Numbered from the stretch's first letter, positions 17,201-24,863 are shown. The stretch is DNA of 64,000 nucleotides from Streptococcus sp. 263_SSPC (GCF_001071995.1 NZ_JVNU01000025.1:172-64171), one strand, 5' to 3'. A program made the numbers and translations. The notes: generated by a model not told the origin, from the letters alone.

Positions 17201-18066
17201 TTTAGTTCTTTTAATTTTACAAATATATCAACACTATCGTAGCGATCTAAATCTTCAAATACAACAATACTAGTATTTGAACTACTCAAGAGATAAACTA
17301 TTTCCTTCATATCACGCTCAAGAACAGTTTCATCATCGTTAATCTCGGTAAATTGCGCCTCAGCAACTTTAAAATTGACTTTCGAAAATTTCACTTTATT
17401 TTTCTTATAAAAATGAAACAAATAGTAACTGACAGGGACAATAAATAACATAGTGAATAAGACAGCTGTTATTATAATTGCTAAATAATCTCCTAATAAT
17501 CCTCTTAAATATATGAATATATTCTTTAAATACACCATAAATAGAATGGAACAACTTATAAAGATTGTACAAATTATATTAGCCCACAAACTCCATCCCG
17601 ATAAGTTTCCTTTAAATTTATACTTACTCAAAGGAATATCACTCGATTTAATTTGTGCTGATATTTGATTTATTATTTGTCTTTCAACCCTATTATCAAG
17701 CACTTTATCTTTTTTGTTATTATTAGAATAGTTTTCATCATCTTCTAATGAACTATCTTCCCTTTTTTCATCAGAACTATCTTCCCTTTTTTCATCAGAC
17801 TTATCTTCATACTTTCCCAAGCAGACCGTTATTATTTTTTTGAAAGTATTCTCCTCTGGATTACTTAATTTATATTTTCTGTATGTATTCCATACCGTAC
17901 TTTTTCCTGCTCCATAAACTCCTGTAATTGCTATATTTCTTATATCAGAATTTCCAAATGCATAATCAAGAGCATCTGTGTATACTTTTTTATTCTCGTC
18001 AAGAATATCCGGAGTTAGTGAATTAAATGTTGTTTCATTAGTTTTCATATTTTCTGTTTTACCCAT
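14281..18066 (-). CDS. Large membrane P-loop NTPase, YobI/KAP-like
   Basis: 1261 residues. Walker A is GVYGAGKST (49-57) and Walker B lies in SIVVFEDLDRYD (266-277). Two transmembrane segments at about 162-187 and 195-220 interrupt the NTPase domain, as in KAP/YobI-type ATPases. The remaining 850 residues are alpha-helical, Asn/Glu/Leu/Ile-rich and resemble nothing I can name. Residues 91-106 contain an 8-residue tandem duplication. The gene is much more AT-rich than its neighbours, suggesting horizontal transfer. It sits beside a Type III restriction system and behind an XRE regulator, a setting typical of phage defence; that role is inference. It starts at the ATG with a GGAG-type site 12 bases upstream. 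Confidence 0.75.
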   Translation of the reverse strand: MGKTENMKTNETTFNSLTPDILDENKKVYTDALDYAFGNSDIRNIAITGVYGAGKSTVWNTYRKYKLSNPEENTFKKIITVCLGKYEDKSDEKREDSSDEKREDSSLEDDENYSNNNKKDKVLDNRVERQIINQISAQIKSSDIPLSKYKFKGNLSGWSLWANIICTIFISCSILFMVYLKNIFIYLRGLLGDYLAIIITAVLFTMLFIVPVSYYLFHFYKKNKVKFSKVNFKVAEAQFTEINDDETVLERDMKEIVYLLSSSNTSIVVFEDLDRYDSVDIFVKLKELNFLLNAYLETNQMNRIVRFVYLIKDGLFYSEDRTKFFDFILPIIPIVNSKNSENHLLELINFVGIEEDERGVKELSKKTLWKLSLYIDDMRILRNIVNEYTIYSAVLPIREIELDRNKLLALVVVKNIFPHEFDLLQKDQGYIIDVFNKLETEKENNANKDKKKLKEINEKINFLENRFENDKFEAMALMIPTDLYFDNEEYTTWSELLKSWSSERGTSKQIDSRFRIVSASNYDSFVKQYILTDNKAVELIESLPEDKAIEINRLKKERNLLEKSLKNKNIINYTQLIPKMSDNERDAVFLTKNKTLKNNHYFGLIRFLIVEGLIDETYWYYKGNFDIKDSNALMSNDMIYMKGLMEGKEIDIFQEVESPEKITQRLEASEFNRSNSLNAEILRYCITTHRNDIVLALTDSVVENNKFKDLIRIIKEYEYLFLKEYVKILAENNIVNLVSILENSADENETLLLNLLKATFSLNSIGISELNLFKPYIQSNEKVINNITDSDFEVFFDNLKNVNVKFNSLKGVDATKSLKGGLLIEKNRLYKMSISNLVKITKMVLNKFVPYGGLLNAIFESPQLFSTEDYILTDFDTVVSDYIDQKADTDKFENSEDILIKILNSSKLSVEQKCKYLENNIVKISELNRLAIDSTDDKIFEVLFDKDLIFCSSDNINEYWNSVKSYLNNFVEYLNRNINASNATEIFGKNKGLCYSMMRDISTNDIVFEAAVNYAEDGLAEIGSDFKQDRIRILIEKDLLEPTEENVKVLLEKSYNEELLLLANSYEKEVVDLLSAESLSEELIYSLINSNLSTSSCLILIKKLNDGILLEKVNLNKIDLIEIILDQSISPENIAYICNDFQSFTLKEEFIRQLDNYGDLERLDNKYLSDSFMEYVLKQEYIDIETKISLIETKITNDTKPEQLREYISLVDEISDLATVWENKQPALDNEYKEQVGEKLIDKEYVKIRNSKDVQRLMLNR

Positions 18067-18106
18067 AACTTAACTATTTCCATCTCCTTTTTTGAAAAAT
18101 ATATTT

Positions 18107-18391
18107 CTATTTTCTCTTTTTTAATTTTATATCTAGATCGAATCCAAATGAATCTGCTATTTCTATCAATGAAAGCACTGTTGGATTGTGTTTACCTTTT
18201 TCTAATCTGCAGTATTGCGACTCTATCATTCCTAAAGCATCTGCCATCTCTTTCTGAGATAAGCCTAATTCTAGTCGCAGTTCAATAACCCTTAGAGATA
18301 TCTTTTGAAGGTGATATTCTTCAAGTAGATTTTGCTTAAATTCAGGGCAGCGGGATTTCAATGCATTTAACCTTTTTGTTAGGTAGGTCAT
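18107..18391 (-). CDS. XRE-family HTH regulator
   Basis: 94 residues. A lambda-repressor-like helix-turn-helix lies at about residues 36-85 (LRLELGLSQKEMADALGM, SQYCRLEKGKHNPTVLSL). The start ATG is preceded by GAGGGGGA and lies 50 bases inside the preceding small gene, in another frame, so the two are translationally coupled. It probably represses its own operon at the palindrome at 18630-18651. It lies 40 bases upstream of the NTPase gene and likely controls it. A HigA-like antitoxin role is possible, but the partner does not look like a known toxin. Confidence 0.85.
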   Translation of the reverse strand: MTYLTKRLNALKSRCPEFKQNLLEEYHLQKISLRVIELRLELGLSQKEMADALGMIESQYCRLEKGKHNPTVLSLIEIADSFGFDLDIKLKKRK

Positions 18392-18599
18392 CTTCAGTTT
18401 CCCCCTCTTCTGTTTCTCGACTAATTGGAATCCTTAAACATCTTTTCCCTTGTTTTCCTCGTTCCCATTTTTCACGTACTTCTGGAGAAAGTCCTTCTTC
18501 TTGTAATATCATTAATACTGCAAAAACTTTGACTTGTTCCTCGTACGTTAAGCCTTCTACTTCGTCAATCATCTTCTTTGTTACTCGATATTTTGCCAT
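18342..18599 (-). CDS. Small charged protein, partner of the XRE regulator
   Basis: 85 residues from the ATG at 18599, which follows GGAGGTG (a longer in-frame start lacks a site). It begins with a helical segment (KKMIDEVEGLTYEEQVKVFAVL) and ends in a Glu-rich then Lys/Pro-rich tail. It does not match RelE/HigB or another toxin family I recognise. It is the first gene of a probable three-gene operon with the XRE regulator and the NTPase. It could be a toxin, an antitoxin or an accessory factor. Confidence 0.65.
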   Translation of the reverse strand: MAKYRVTKKMIDEVEGLTYEEQVKVFAVLMILQEEGLSPEVREKWERGKQGKRCLRIPISRETEEGETEDDLPNKKVKCIEIPLP

Positions 18600-18629
18600 A
18601 AAAACACCTCCCAATTATGCAGAATCCCA

Positions 18630-18651
18630 AAATTCACTTATAAGTGAATTT
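18630..18651. promoter_or_regulatory. 22-bp perfect palindrome, probable XRE operator
   Basis: The half-site AAATTCACTTA is followed immediately by its exact reverse complement. It lies 31 bases upstream of the small gene's start, and its centre reads TATAAG on the minus strand, so it may overlap a -10 box. This placement suits autorepression by the XRE protein. Confidence 0.65.
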
Positions 18652-18800
18652 CGGGCAGCTAAGCGTCTCCTTTGTTTTCAAAAAACATTCTCCCAAAATC
18701 CTTATTATTAAGCCTAAAACGTACTCTTGTACCTGAACAGGTGCTTCTTCCCCTCCCTAGCAAGGCATTTTTATAAAAGCGTTTACACTTAATTATAACC

Positions 18801-18819
18801 TGCTATAAACCTTATAGCA
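18801..18819. promoter_or_regulatory. Second palindrome in the 18600-18967 intergenic region
   Basis: TGCTATAA and TTATAGCA flank a 3-base spacer. It is about 200 bases upstream of the XRE operon, in an AT-rich stretch. It could bind another regulator. No gene is seen between 18652 and 18919. Confidence 0.4.
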
Positions 18820-18919
18820 ATAGGATTTTTGAGGAAATAAATTTTTTTGATTATTTTTTCAATTTTTTCTTTCTATTGGATACATAAAAAGTGATGAATA
18901 ATTTATCATCCCAAATACA

Positions 18920-18948
18920 AAAAACCAGGGCTCTAACCCTGGTTTCTC
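18920..18948 (-). terminator. apgM terminator
   Basis: AAACCAGGG / CCCTGGTTT with a short loop, followed by T on the minus strand; 20 bases after the apgM stop. Confidence 0.9.
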
Positions 18949-18967
18949 AACTTTATTATATTCGATG

Positions 18968-20203
18968 CTAGTTCCCCTGTTTCGGCACCACTTCTAGATA
19001 ATCGAGCAATGTCCAGACAAATTCGCGGCCTTTGATGCGGTTGATGGCACCTTCGGCACAAGAGATTTCGTCGTAGTGTTCGACTTTGTCTCGGCGGATG
19101 CCAGGTCCTGAGATGACGATTGGCACAGGCTCACCACTATGCTCGCCTTTTTCGCAAGGCGTTGAGTGGTCTGCACAAAGCGCAATCAGTGTGTTTTCAG
19201 GTCTATTTTCCATCAAGATGCCGACCATTTCATCGAAGAGCTCGATTCCTTTAGCTTTCTCGAATGGTTTGTTATCATGCCCTTTCACGTCTGTCACTTT
19301 CAAGTGGACGTAGACTAGGTCGTGATCTTGGATCATCTCTAACGCTTTTTCAGCCTTCCGTCTCACGTTTGTATCCATATTTCCTGTGAACGAGTCTTCC
19401 TTGTACACGTCGTATCCAGATAAGCGTCCAACACCAAGTACCGTATCTTCCCCTGCCACGACTGCAGCCTTATAGCCAAATTGTTCGCCAAGGCGGTCGA
19501 TGACGGAGAATTGTCCAGCCCCACGTGTAATCACAAAGTTCGCTGGTAATTGTCCGTTAGCGAGGCGTTCCACATTCACGTCGTGTTCGTCCATGAGTGG
19601 ATAGATAACTTCTAAGAATTCATTCAAGATACGCGCTGTTTTGGCAGCTTCTGGGCTGTCGTCTTTTGGCAATGCTTGTTTAAATGGATGGCCATCGTTT
19701 GGTGCCTTTGGATCTGTGTCTGTGACTTTGGCACTTAAACCTTCCCCGCGCATTACGAGTACGGCTCTATGTTCTGTTGCTTCTTTGAATAAGAACGTTA
19801 CGTCTTCGATTTGTAGGCCGTTGATGATGGCTGCCAGTTCATTCGTGCGTTCACGAATACGTCCTGCACGACGGTCGATGACGATATTGTTATCGCCACG
19901 TGTCGCGAAGTTACATCTGAAGGCAACGTCTCCGGGTTGTAAGTCCATACCAACTCCTGCCGCTTCCATCGGTCCGCGTCCTGGGTAGTTGACTGAAGGA
20001 TTTCCGAATAAGATTAAGTGACCCATGTCGGTCCCAACCGTAATCCCTGGTGAAATCAGGTCCATAATCCCGGTCATACCTTCTTTAGCGAGTTGATCGA
20101 GGTGAGGTGTTTTTGCGTATTGTAACGGCGTTAATCCTCCAAGTTCGACGTTTGGGCGATCTCCCACACCGTCGGCAATCGCTACGATGATTTTCTTTTT
20201 CAT
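18968..20203 (-). CDS. apgM: Cofactor-independent phosphoglycerate mutase, archaeal (ApgM) type
   Basis: 411 residues of the alkaline-phosphatase-superfamily ApgM/COG3635 type. The metal-site motif IVAIADGVGDRP opens the protein; TVGTDMGHL (nucleophile region), HDLVYVHLKVTDVKGHDN and ALCADHSTPCEKGEHSGEP carry further ligands. It interconverts 3- and 2-phosphoglycerate, or a related phosphonate/phosphate substrate, in the cytosol. It lies 15 bases after an anion symporter and is probably co-transcribed with it. That pairing hints at use of an imported phosphorylated or dicarboxylic acid, but this is inference. Confidence 0.93.
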   Translation of the reverse strand: MKKKIIVAIADGVGDRPNVELGGLTPLQYAKTPHLDQLAKEGMTGIMDLISPGITVGTDMGHLILFGNPSVNYPGRGPMEAAGVGMDLQPGDVAFRCNFATRGDNNIVIDRRAGRIRERTNELAAIINGLQIEDVTFLFKEATEHRAVLVMRGEGLSAKVTDTDPKAPNDGHPFKQALPKDDSPEAAKTARILNEFLEVIYPLMDEHDVNVERLANGQLPANFVITRGAGQFSVIDRLGEQFGYKAAVVAGEDTVLGVGRLSGYDVYKEDSFTGNMDTNVRRKAEKALEMIQDHDLVYVHLKVTDVKGHDNKPFEKAKGIELFDEMVGILMENRPENTLIALCADHSTPCEKGEHSGEPVPIVISGPGIRRDKVEHYDEISCAEGAINRIKGREFVWTLLDYLEVVPKQGN

Positions 20204-20218
20204 TGTATCCCCTCCCGA

Positions 20219-21658
20219 TTAGTAGATGAATTGGATCCAAGCGAAGTACATTCCTGATAGGATGATTGAGTGTACTAAGCAGGCAAGTAATCCGAATTTC
20301 ACTTCGTCTAACACGCTGAAGTAACCTGTACCGAAGTACAATGTGTTTACTTTAGAGTGTGGTGGTAAAGTGATCGTTGTCGCGATACCAAGTGAACATG
20401 TTAATGCAAGTGACACTGGATTCATGCCGACTGTTGTTGCGATTGAGATAATCGCTGGAATCAAGATTGTTGTACGTACTGTCTTACTTGTGAAGATTAA
20501 GTGTGAGAATACAGTAATGAAGATTAAGATAACTGCTACTGCAGCGTGGTTTAATTTATCTAAACCGATGGCATTTACTAAGTTTGTAATCATCCACTCA
20601 GCTCCGCCTGTGTTGTCAAATGCGTTCCCTACGGCATATGCCCCTGCAGAGAAGATCATTAAGTCCCATTTGATTTTAGCTTGTTTCCAAGTTAATACAC
20701 CGATACCTGGAAGTAAGCAGAGTAACATACTTAATACGGCTGTTTGTTCTGTTGAGATTGAGAAGCCTAGATATTTCTTTTGGATGTCTCCAGTTGCCCA
20801 TAAGATTAAAGTGATAAGGAAGATGATTCCGACACGTTTTTCTTCTGGTGAAGTTGGTCCTAAGTCTGCTAATTGTTTCTTCAACGTTTCTTTTACGTTT
20901 GCCATTGCTTCTTCGCCGGCTTCTTTACCGACCTTGTATAATTTCACACCGATAAAGAAGATAATTACGGCTGTAAGAATCGCTTGTGGCATTGAAACGA
21001 TTAACCAGTCCATGTAGCCAAGGTTTGATCCTGTTTGTTTGTTGATGAATCCAATTGCGATAACTTGTGCTGATGTTGCTGTCATAACCATTGATGTTGC
21101 GAACGCATTGTTTTGAACGTTTTGTAACATCATTAATTTCCCGAAGTTCGATTCTCCTGGAAGCTCATTGTAAATTTGTAATAATACGATTGAGATTGGC
21201 AAGATTAATGAAGCACGAGCTGTTGTTGATGGTACGAAGAAAGCTAGAATGAAGTTTACCGCTAGTAATACGGCAAGTGTCTGTACCTTCGTGCGTCCGA
21301 ATTTCACGACCATTGAGAGCGCGATACGTTTACCGAGGTTCGTTTCGCTGATAGCTGATGTTAATACGAATGCGGCCACCATTAACCAAATGATGTCGTA
21401 CCCTAATGTCCCAAACGCTTCTTTTTGCTTTTCAACGACTCCAATTAATGGAAGTAGTAATACGGCTATAATCGATGTTTGATAAATTGGAATTGGTTTT
21501 GCAATCCATAAAATAAGTGCTGATACAAAGATAGCCAAACTACGTTGTGCTGCGACTGAGAGACCTTCCATTGGCGGCATAAATACGATAATGAGGAATG
21601 CTGCTAATGCGAGAAGAATGCCCCACAGAGCGGATTTTTTGTTTTTATCTTTACTCAT
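20219..21658 (-). CDS. DASS/SLC13 family divalent-anion:Na+ symporter
   Basis: The true start is the ATG at 21658 with AAAGGTG upstream, giving 479 residues. About 11-12 transmembrane helices are visible. Features of the SLC13/DASS family include an early segment LWIAKPIPIYQTSIIAVLLLP, the conserved VPSTTARASLILPI (SNT-like motif) in the first half and ITLPPHSKVNTLYFGTGYF near the end. It would import dicarboxylates, sulfate or phosphate-like anions with sodium. It is divergent from the LysR gene with a palindrome in between, so LysR control is likely. Co-transcribed with apgM. Confidence 0.9.
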   Translation of the reverse strand: MSKDKNKKSALWGILLALAAFLIIVFMPPMEGLSVAAQRSLAIFVSALILWIAKPIPIYQTSIIAVLLLPLIGVVEKQKEAFGTLGYDIIWLMVAAFVLTSAISETNLGKRIALSMVVKFGRTKVQTLAVLLAVNFILAFFVPSTTARASLILPISIVLLQIYNELPGESNFGKLMMLQNVQNNAFATSMVMTATSAQVIAIGFINKQTGSNLGYMDWLIVSMPQAILTAVIIFFIGVKLYKVGKEAGEEAMANVKETLKKQLADLGPTSPEEKRVGIIFLITLILWATGDIQKKYLGFSISTEQTAVLSMLLCLLPGIGVLTWKQAKIKWDLMIFSAGAYAVGNAFDNTGGAEWMITNLVNAIGLDKLNHAAVAVILIFITVFSHLIFTSKTVRTTILIPAIISIATTVGMNPVSLALTCSLGIATTITLPPHSKVNTLYFGTGYFSVLDEVKFGLLACLVHSIILSGMYFAWIQFIY

Positions 21659-21765
21659 GATAATAATCACCTTTCGTTTATTTTTTTCGTCCTTGACGTT
21701 ACATACAGTGTACTGAGAATAACGGGAGGCGTCCAATTCACTTTTTAACGTTTTGTATGCCATTT

Positions 21766-21785
21766 TGTTATACATTTGTATAACA
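21766..21785. promoter_or_regulatory. LysR-type binding palindrome between divergent genes
   Basis: The half-sites TGTTATAC and GTATAACA flank a 4-base spacer, matching the dyad and T-N11-A arrangement bound by LysR regulators. It lies 45 bases upstream of the LysR start, in the shared control region with the symporter gene. Confidence 0.75.
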
Positions 21786-21802
21786 GATTAGAATAATTAT
21801 GA

Positions 21803-21808
21803 TATACT
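21803..21808 (+). promoter_or_regulatory. -10 box of the LysR gene
   Basis: TATACT lies 21 bases ahead of the start codon; the -35 region overlaps the LysR palindrome, consistent with autorepression. Confidence 0.55.
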
Positions 21809-21829
21809 AGTGTGGAAAGGCGGGATATC

Positions 21830-22717
21830 ATGAATATCGATAAAATACAAACCTTTAAAACCCTCTGCGAGACGATGAGCTTCACGAAAACCGCCGAGGA
21901 ACTCTATACTTCGCAACCAAATGTCACAAAACAAATCAAGAGCCTGGAGGAAGAGCTCGGGTACCTGCTAATTGAGCGCACGCATAAGAGCTTCACTCTG
22001 ACCGAATACGGCAAGCTGTTCTATGAGACGGCCAAGAAGGTGGTCGCAACGATGAACGGCGGCTTGAACGCGCTTCGGGAATTGGCCGATACGACGAGTC
22101 GTTCAATTGTTATCGGGGCTACGCCGTTTATCGGGTCGACGATTTTGCCTGCCCTCCTGCCGCTTTTAAACGACGCCTTCCCAGACCATCAAGTATCGAT
22201 TAAGGTCGACCGCTCGAAGGTGATTTTAGCGGACTTGGAAGCCCGAAAAATCCAGCTGGCGTTCTTCTCGGAATATATTCCAGTCGATATGAAGCAATTT
22301 GCGAGTACGACGGTCTACGAGGATTCTTTGATTGTCATTTGTAAGGCGGATCATGCGTTGGCAAAGAAAGGCCACTGCACGCTAGAGGACTTAAATGGGG
22401 AACGGTATATCTCGAAAGGGAGTCAGTCGTCGCTGCATAAGTTTTTGTTGAAGCAGTTACGGGAGCCGGAGTTTATGAATCGGCAGCCGTTTGTGGTGGA
22501 TAACCAGTACAGTATCAAGGAAGCCGTGGCGCACGGGCTCGGTATCTCCATCGTGTCTGAGCTTCTTGTAAAAAAAGACTTGGAGAGCGGCTACCTTTCC
22601 AAACTCGAACTCGATGGCTTCACTCCAAAACGGAACATCCAGCTCGTCTATCGCAAAGACTTCGACTCCTCTGTTGTACAGTGCGTAGAGAACTTAATGA
22701 AAGAATTAGATATTTAA
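21830..22717 (+). CDS. LysR-family transcriptional regulator
   Basis: Start at the ATG 21830, preceded by AAAGGCGGG; an in-frame GTG 18 bases upstream is less likely. 295 residues. The N-terminal winged helix-turn-helix (TFKTLCETMSFTKTAEEL, TSQPNVTKQIKSLEEELG) is followed by a periplasmic-binding-protein-like effector domain (about residues 90-290). It probably senses a small organic anion and controls the divergent symporter-apgM operon through the palindrome at 21766-21785. The stop overlaps the first arm of palindromic element D. Confidence 0.92.
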   Translation: MNIDKIQTFKTLCETMSFTKTAEELYTSQPNVTKQIKSLEEELGYLLIERTHKSFTLTEYGKLFYETAKKVVATMNGGLNALRELADTTSRSIVIGATPFIGSTILPALLPLLNDAFPDHQVSIKVDRSKVILADLEARKIQLAFFSEYIPVDMKQFASTTVYEDSLIVICKADHALAKKGHCTLEDLNGERYISKGSQSSLHKFLLKQLREPEFMNRQPFVVDNQYSIKEAVAHGLGISIVSELLVKKDLESGYLSKLELDGFTPKRNIQLVYRKDFDSSVVQCVENLMKELDI

Positions 22718-22963
22718 AAAGACTGAATAGCGATGTTATATAAGCTTCTATATATGATTACTCCAAATCCTTGCGGATTTCTTCATAGTAGCGATAACGT
22801 TGCACCGGTTCGAGCCTAAAGTCTCTCACCTTTAAAGATTCAAAGCAGGAGTACGTCCAATTTTGGACTACTCCTGCTAATTCACTTTTAATGCGAAACA
22901 CGTTATTGCTACTATAGAATCCGCGGATTTTGCGTAATCATTTTGAGCTTATTCAGTCTTTTT
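22716..22963 (-). repeat. Dispersed palindromic element, copy D (reverse)
   Basis: The outermost arms AAAAAGACTGAATA / TATTCAGTCTTTTT act as a bidirectional terminator. Further arms ATGATTAC / GTAATCAT, then GCGGATTTC / GAATCCGC and CATAGTAGCGATAACG / CGTTATTGCTACTATAG follow inwards. An inner hairpin AGCAGGAGTA / TACTCCTGCT and the reverse family motif GCACCGG are present. Confidence 0.88.
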
Positions 22964-22986
22964 ATATATGCATCGAGTGAAGGTGC

Positions 22987-23127
22987 ACTGGTGCAAAGGA
23001 GGGATTGGAGCTTTGTATTGGGGCTGGTAGTCCGATTGGGCGAAGTGCGGTTTGGAATGGTGCCGCGTTCTTTTTCAAGACACGAGGGGTTATCGGCCCG
23101 CTTGGAAAAGAGGAAGAGTTAAAATAA
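22987..23127 (+). pseudogene. 3' remnant of an unrecognised gene
   Basis: A frame ending at TAA 23125-23127 reads like a protein C-terminus (LCIGAGSPIGRSAVWNGAA, TRGVIGPLGKEEELK). It has no start codon with a ribosome binding site, and an in-frame stop lies just upstream. It directly precedes a strong terminator, as a real gene end would. The pattern has an enzyme-like feel but I cannot assign a family. Confidence 0.4.
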
Positions 23128-23155
23128 AAACTGGACTCAATTGAGTCCAGTTTTT
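23126..23155. terminator. Bidirectional terminator
   Basis: A near loop-free palindrome, AAAAACTGGACTCAA followed by its exact reverse complement, with A and T runs at both ends. It serves the hydrolase gene on the minus strand and the remnant on the plus strand. Confidence 0.93.
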
Positions 23156-23160
23156 CTGCT

Positions 23161-24051
23161 TCACTTCATCCCATTATAAATCTCATCCGCAATCTCAAAC
23201 CCAATTTTTGCTTGTTGCTCGGGCGTCAAGGCGTGACCGGTGTCCTCCAGTGTTGTGAGGCGGGCGTCTTTTAGGCGCTTCATTGCTTTTTGAGAGGCCG
23301 TGAGTGGCACGATATTGTCGTCTTTGCCGTGATAAATATGCACAGGAATCACAAGCTCGTCTAGGTTCGCGTAAGGATCCATATCGTAGATGTCCGTGAT
23401 GTAAATCTTGCCGATTTTCGTGCCGAGTAAGTTAAAGGTCTCGGGTACTTCGTCTAGTTTCGGGAAGCTACTTCGGATATCGTCCGGCAGTGAAAATGCA
23501 GGATAGAACAAGAAGAGGCCTGCGATATTGGTCACTTCTTCTGCGGCAAGTGCCGTGACGAGTCCACCCTGGCTACTTCCCATCAGATAAATTTTCTGCG
23601 GATCGACATATTCCATGCCGCTTGCGATACGGATGGCGTCTTTCAAGTTTTGCACTTCGGTTAGAACAGACATCTCGGTCGTCAATCCTTCACTCATCGG
23701 AACCGATGAAGACGAGCCTCCTGCGAATTCGAAGCTGAAGACCGCAATGCCAGCCTTGGCCAATGTCTTCTGCACTTCTTCCTCGTGTTCGACGTTGGCG
23801 CCAAGTCCGTGGCTAAAAATCACGAGGGGCACGCGTCCGCTCGCGTCTGGAACAAAAGCACGGGCGTAGATGTCCTTGCCATTACTATCAAAATCATATT
23901 CTTTTACGGTATACGTGCCGTCTGTCTTTACTTCGACATGCGGTGCTTGTGTTGTTTGCGGCGTCTGCGCGGTGGTCGCCTGGTTCGTTGTTGTCGTTCC
24001 ACACGCTGCGAGTAGTAGCGCCACGCCAATTCCTAATAATCCTTTTTTCAT
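23161..24051 (-). CDS. Alpha/beta hydrolase lipoprotein (esterase/dienelactone-hydrolase-like)
   Basis: 296 residues. A lipoprotein signal ends in LLAAC with the acylated Cys at residue 17, followed by a Thr/Gln linker and an alpha/beta hydrolase. Visible features are the oxyanion-loop motif VIFSHGLGAN, the nucleophile elbow GSSQGG (Ser), the acid in HIYHGKDDNIVP (Asp) and the catalytic His in DTGHAL. It should hydrolyse ester-type substrates on the outer face of the membrane; substrate unknown. The ribosome binding site is weak. It is monocistronic between two terminators. Confidence 0.88.
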   Translation of the reverse strand: MKKGLLGIGVALLLAACGTTTTNQATTAQTPQTTQAPHVEVKTDGTYTVKEYDFDSNGKDIYARAFVPDASGRVPLVIFSHGLGANVEHEEEVQKTLAKAGIAVFSFEFAGGSSSSVPMSEGLTTEMSVLTEVQNLKDAIRIASGMEYVDPQKIYLMGSSQGGLVTALAAEEVTNIAGLFLFYPAFSLPDDIRSSFPKLDEVPETFNLLGTKIGKIYITDIYDMDPYANLDELVIPVHIYHGKDDNIVPLTASQKAMKRLKDARLTTLEDTGHALTPEQQAKIGFEIADEIYNGMK

Positions 24052-24136
24052 TCATGTCCAACTTTCATTTTTGGTAGGGTCTTTGCCCTTTTAAGTAGTC
24101 TACCCGCTAACTGTTGGAACCTCAACTTTTTTGCAT

Positions 24137-24170
24137 AAAAAAATCGACCGCAAGTCCTCCCTGCAGTCGG
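24137..24170 (-). terminator. Terminator at the end of the membrane-array operon
   Basis: CGACTGCA / TGCGGTCG (one mismatch) on the minus strand, followed by seven T; just after the HAD gene. Confidence 0.7.
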
Positions 24171-24176
24171 TTCGTT

Positions 24177-24863
24177 TTAGGCTAAAAATTCTAATAATTC
24201 CGCGTAGCTTCTCACTTCCACGGTTGGCTTAATGGCCGTTCTGTTTTCTTTTGCCGCGAGGTTCATCCAAATCGTATCGATCCCTGCGTTGATGCCACCT
24301 TGGATATCCGCTGTTAGCGAGTCGCCGATGATCACGGCTTTGTCCTTGTCGTAGTCTGGAATCGCATCAGCTACTCGTTCAAAGAAGACTTCACTCGGCT
24401 TTTGCGCGCCGACTTCTTCCGAGATAAACACTTTTTTGAAGTATTTCGCAATCGGTGAGTTCGATAAGCGGCCCTTTTGAATCGTCGTGATGCCGTTTGT
24501 GGCAGCGTATAAGTCATATCCTGCATCCTGTAATGCTTGAAGCAATGCCTCCGCTCCTTCGTACGTTTGGCCTTGCGTCGAGAGGACGGCTTCGTAATCT
24601 GCCGCGAGTTCCTTCCCGTCTTTTTCAAAACCGAAGTGGTCGAACAACTTGGCAAAGCGCGTTTCGACGAGTTCCTCACGCGTGATTTCGTCCTTTTCCA
24701 ACGAACGCCACATGGCACGATTCATCGGCACGTAGACGTCGATATACGCCTCGACATCCTCCACGCCTTGCTGTTCCAAGAGCTTTGTCAGCGCGTAATT
24801 CTCCGCCGAATGAAAGTCCCAGAGCGTTGAATCCAGATCGAATAATAGTGTTTTATAAATCAT
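24177..24863 (-). CDS. HAD hydrolase, YjjG-type pyrimidine nucleotidase
   Basis: 228 residues. HAD motif I is LLFDLDSTLWDF, motif II lies in YAATNGI, and motifs III/IV are QKPSEVFFERV and VIIGDSLTADIQGGI. The size and the FDLDSTLWDF start match the YjjG group, which dephosphorylates (d)UMP/dTMP and modified pyrimidine nucleotides. It lies 21 bases after the last membrane-array gene and ahead of the only terminator, so it is probably the last gene of that operon. A link to the neighbouring glycosylase-like gene (nucleotide hygiene) is conceivable. Confidence 0.88.
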   Translation of the reverse strand: MIYKTLLFDLDSTLWDFHSAENYALTKLLEQQGVEDVEAYIDVYVPMNRAMWRSLEKDEITREELVETRFAKLFDHFGFEKDGKELAADYEAVLSTQGQTYEGAEALLQALQDAGYDLYAATNGITTIQKGRLSNSPIAKYFKKVFISEEVGAQKPSEVFFERVADAIPDYDKDKAVIIGDSLTADIQGGINAGIDTIWMNLAAKENRTAIKPTVEVRSYAELLEFLA

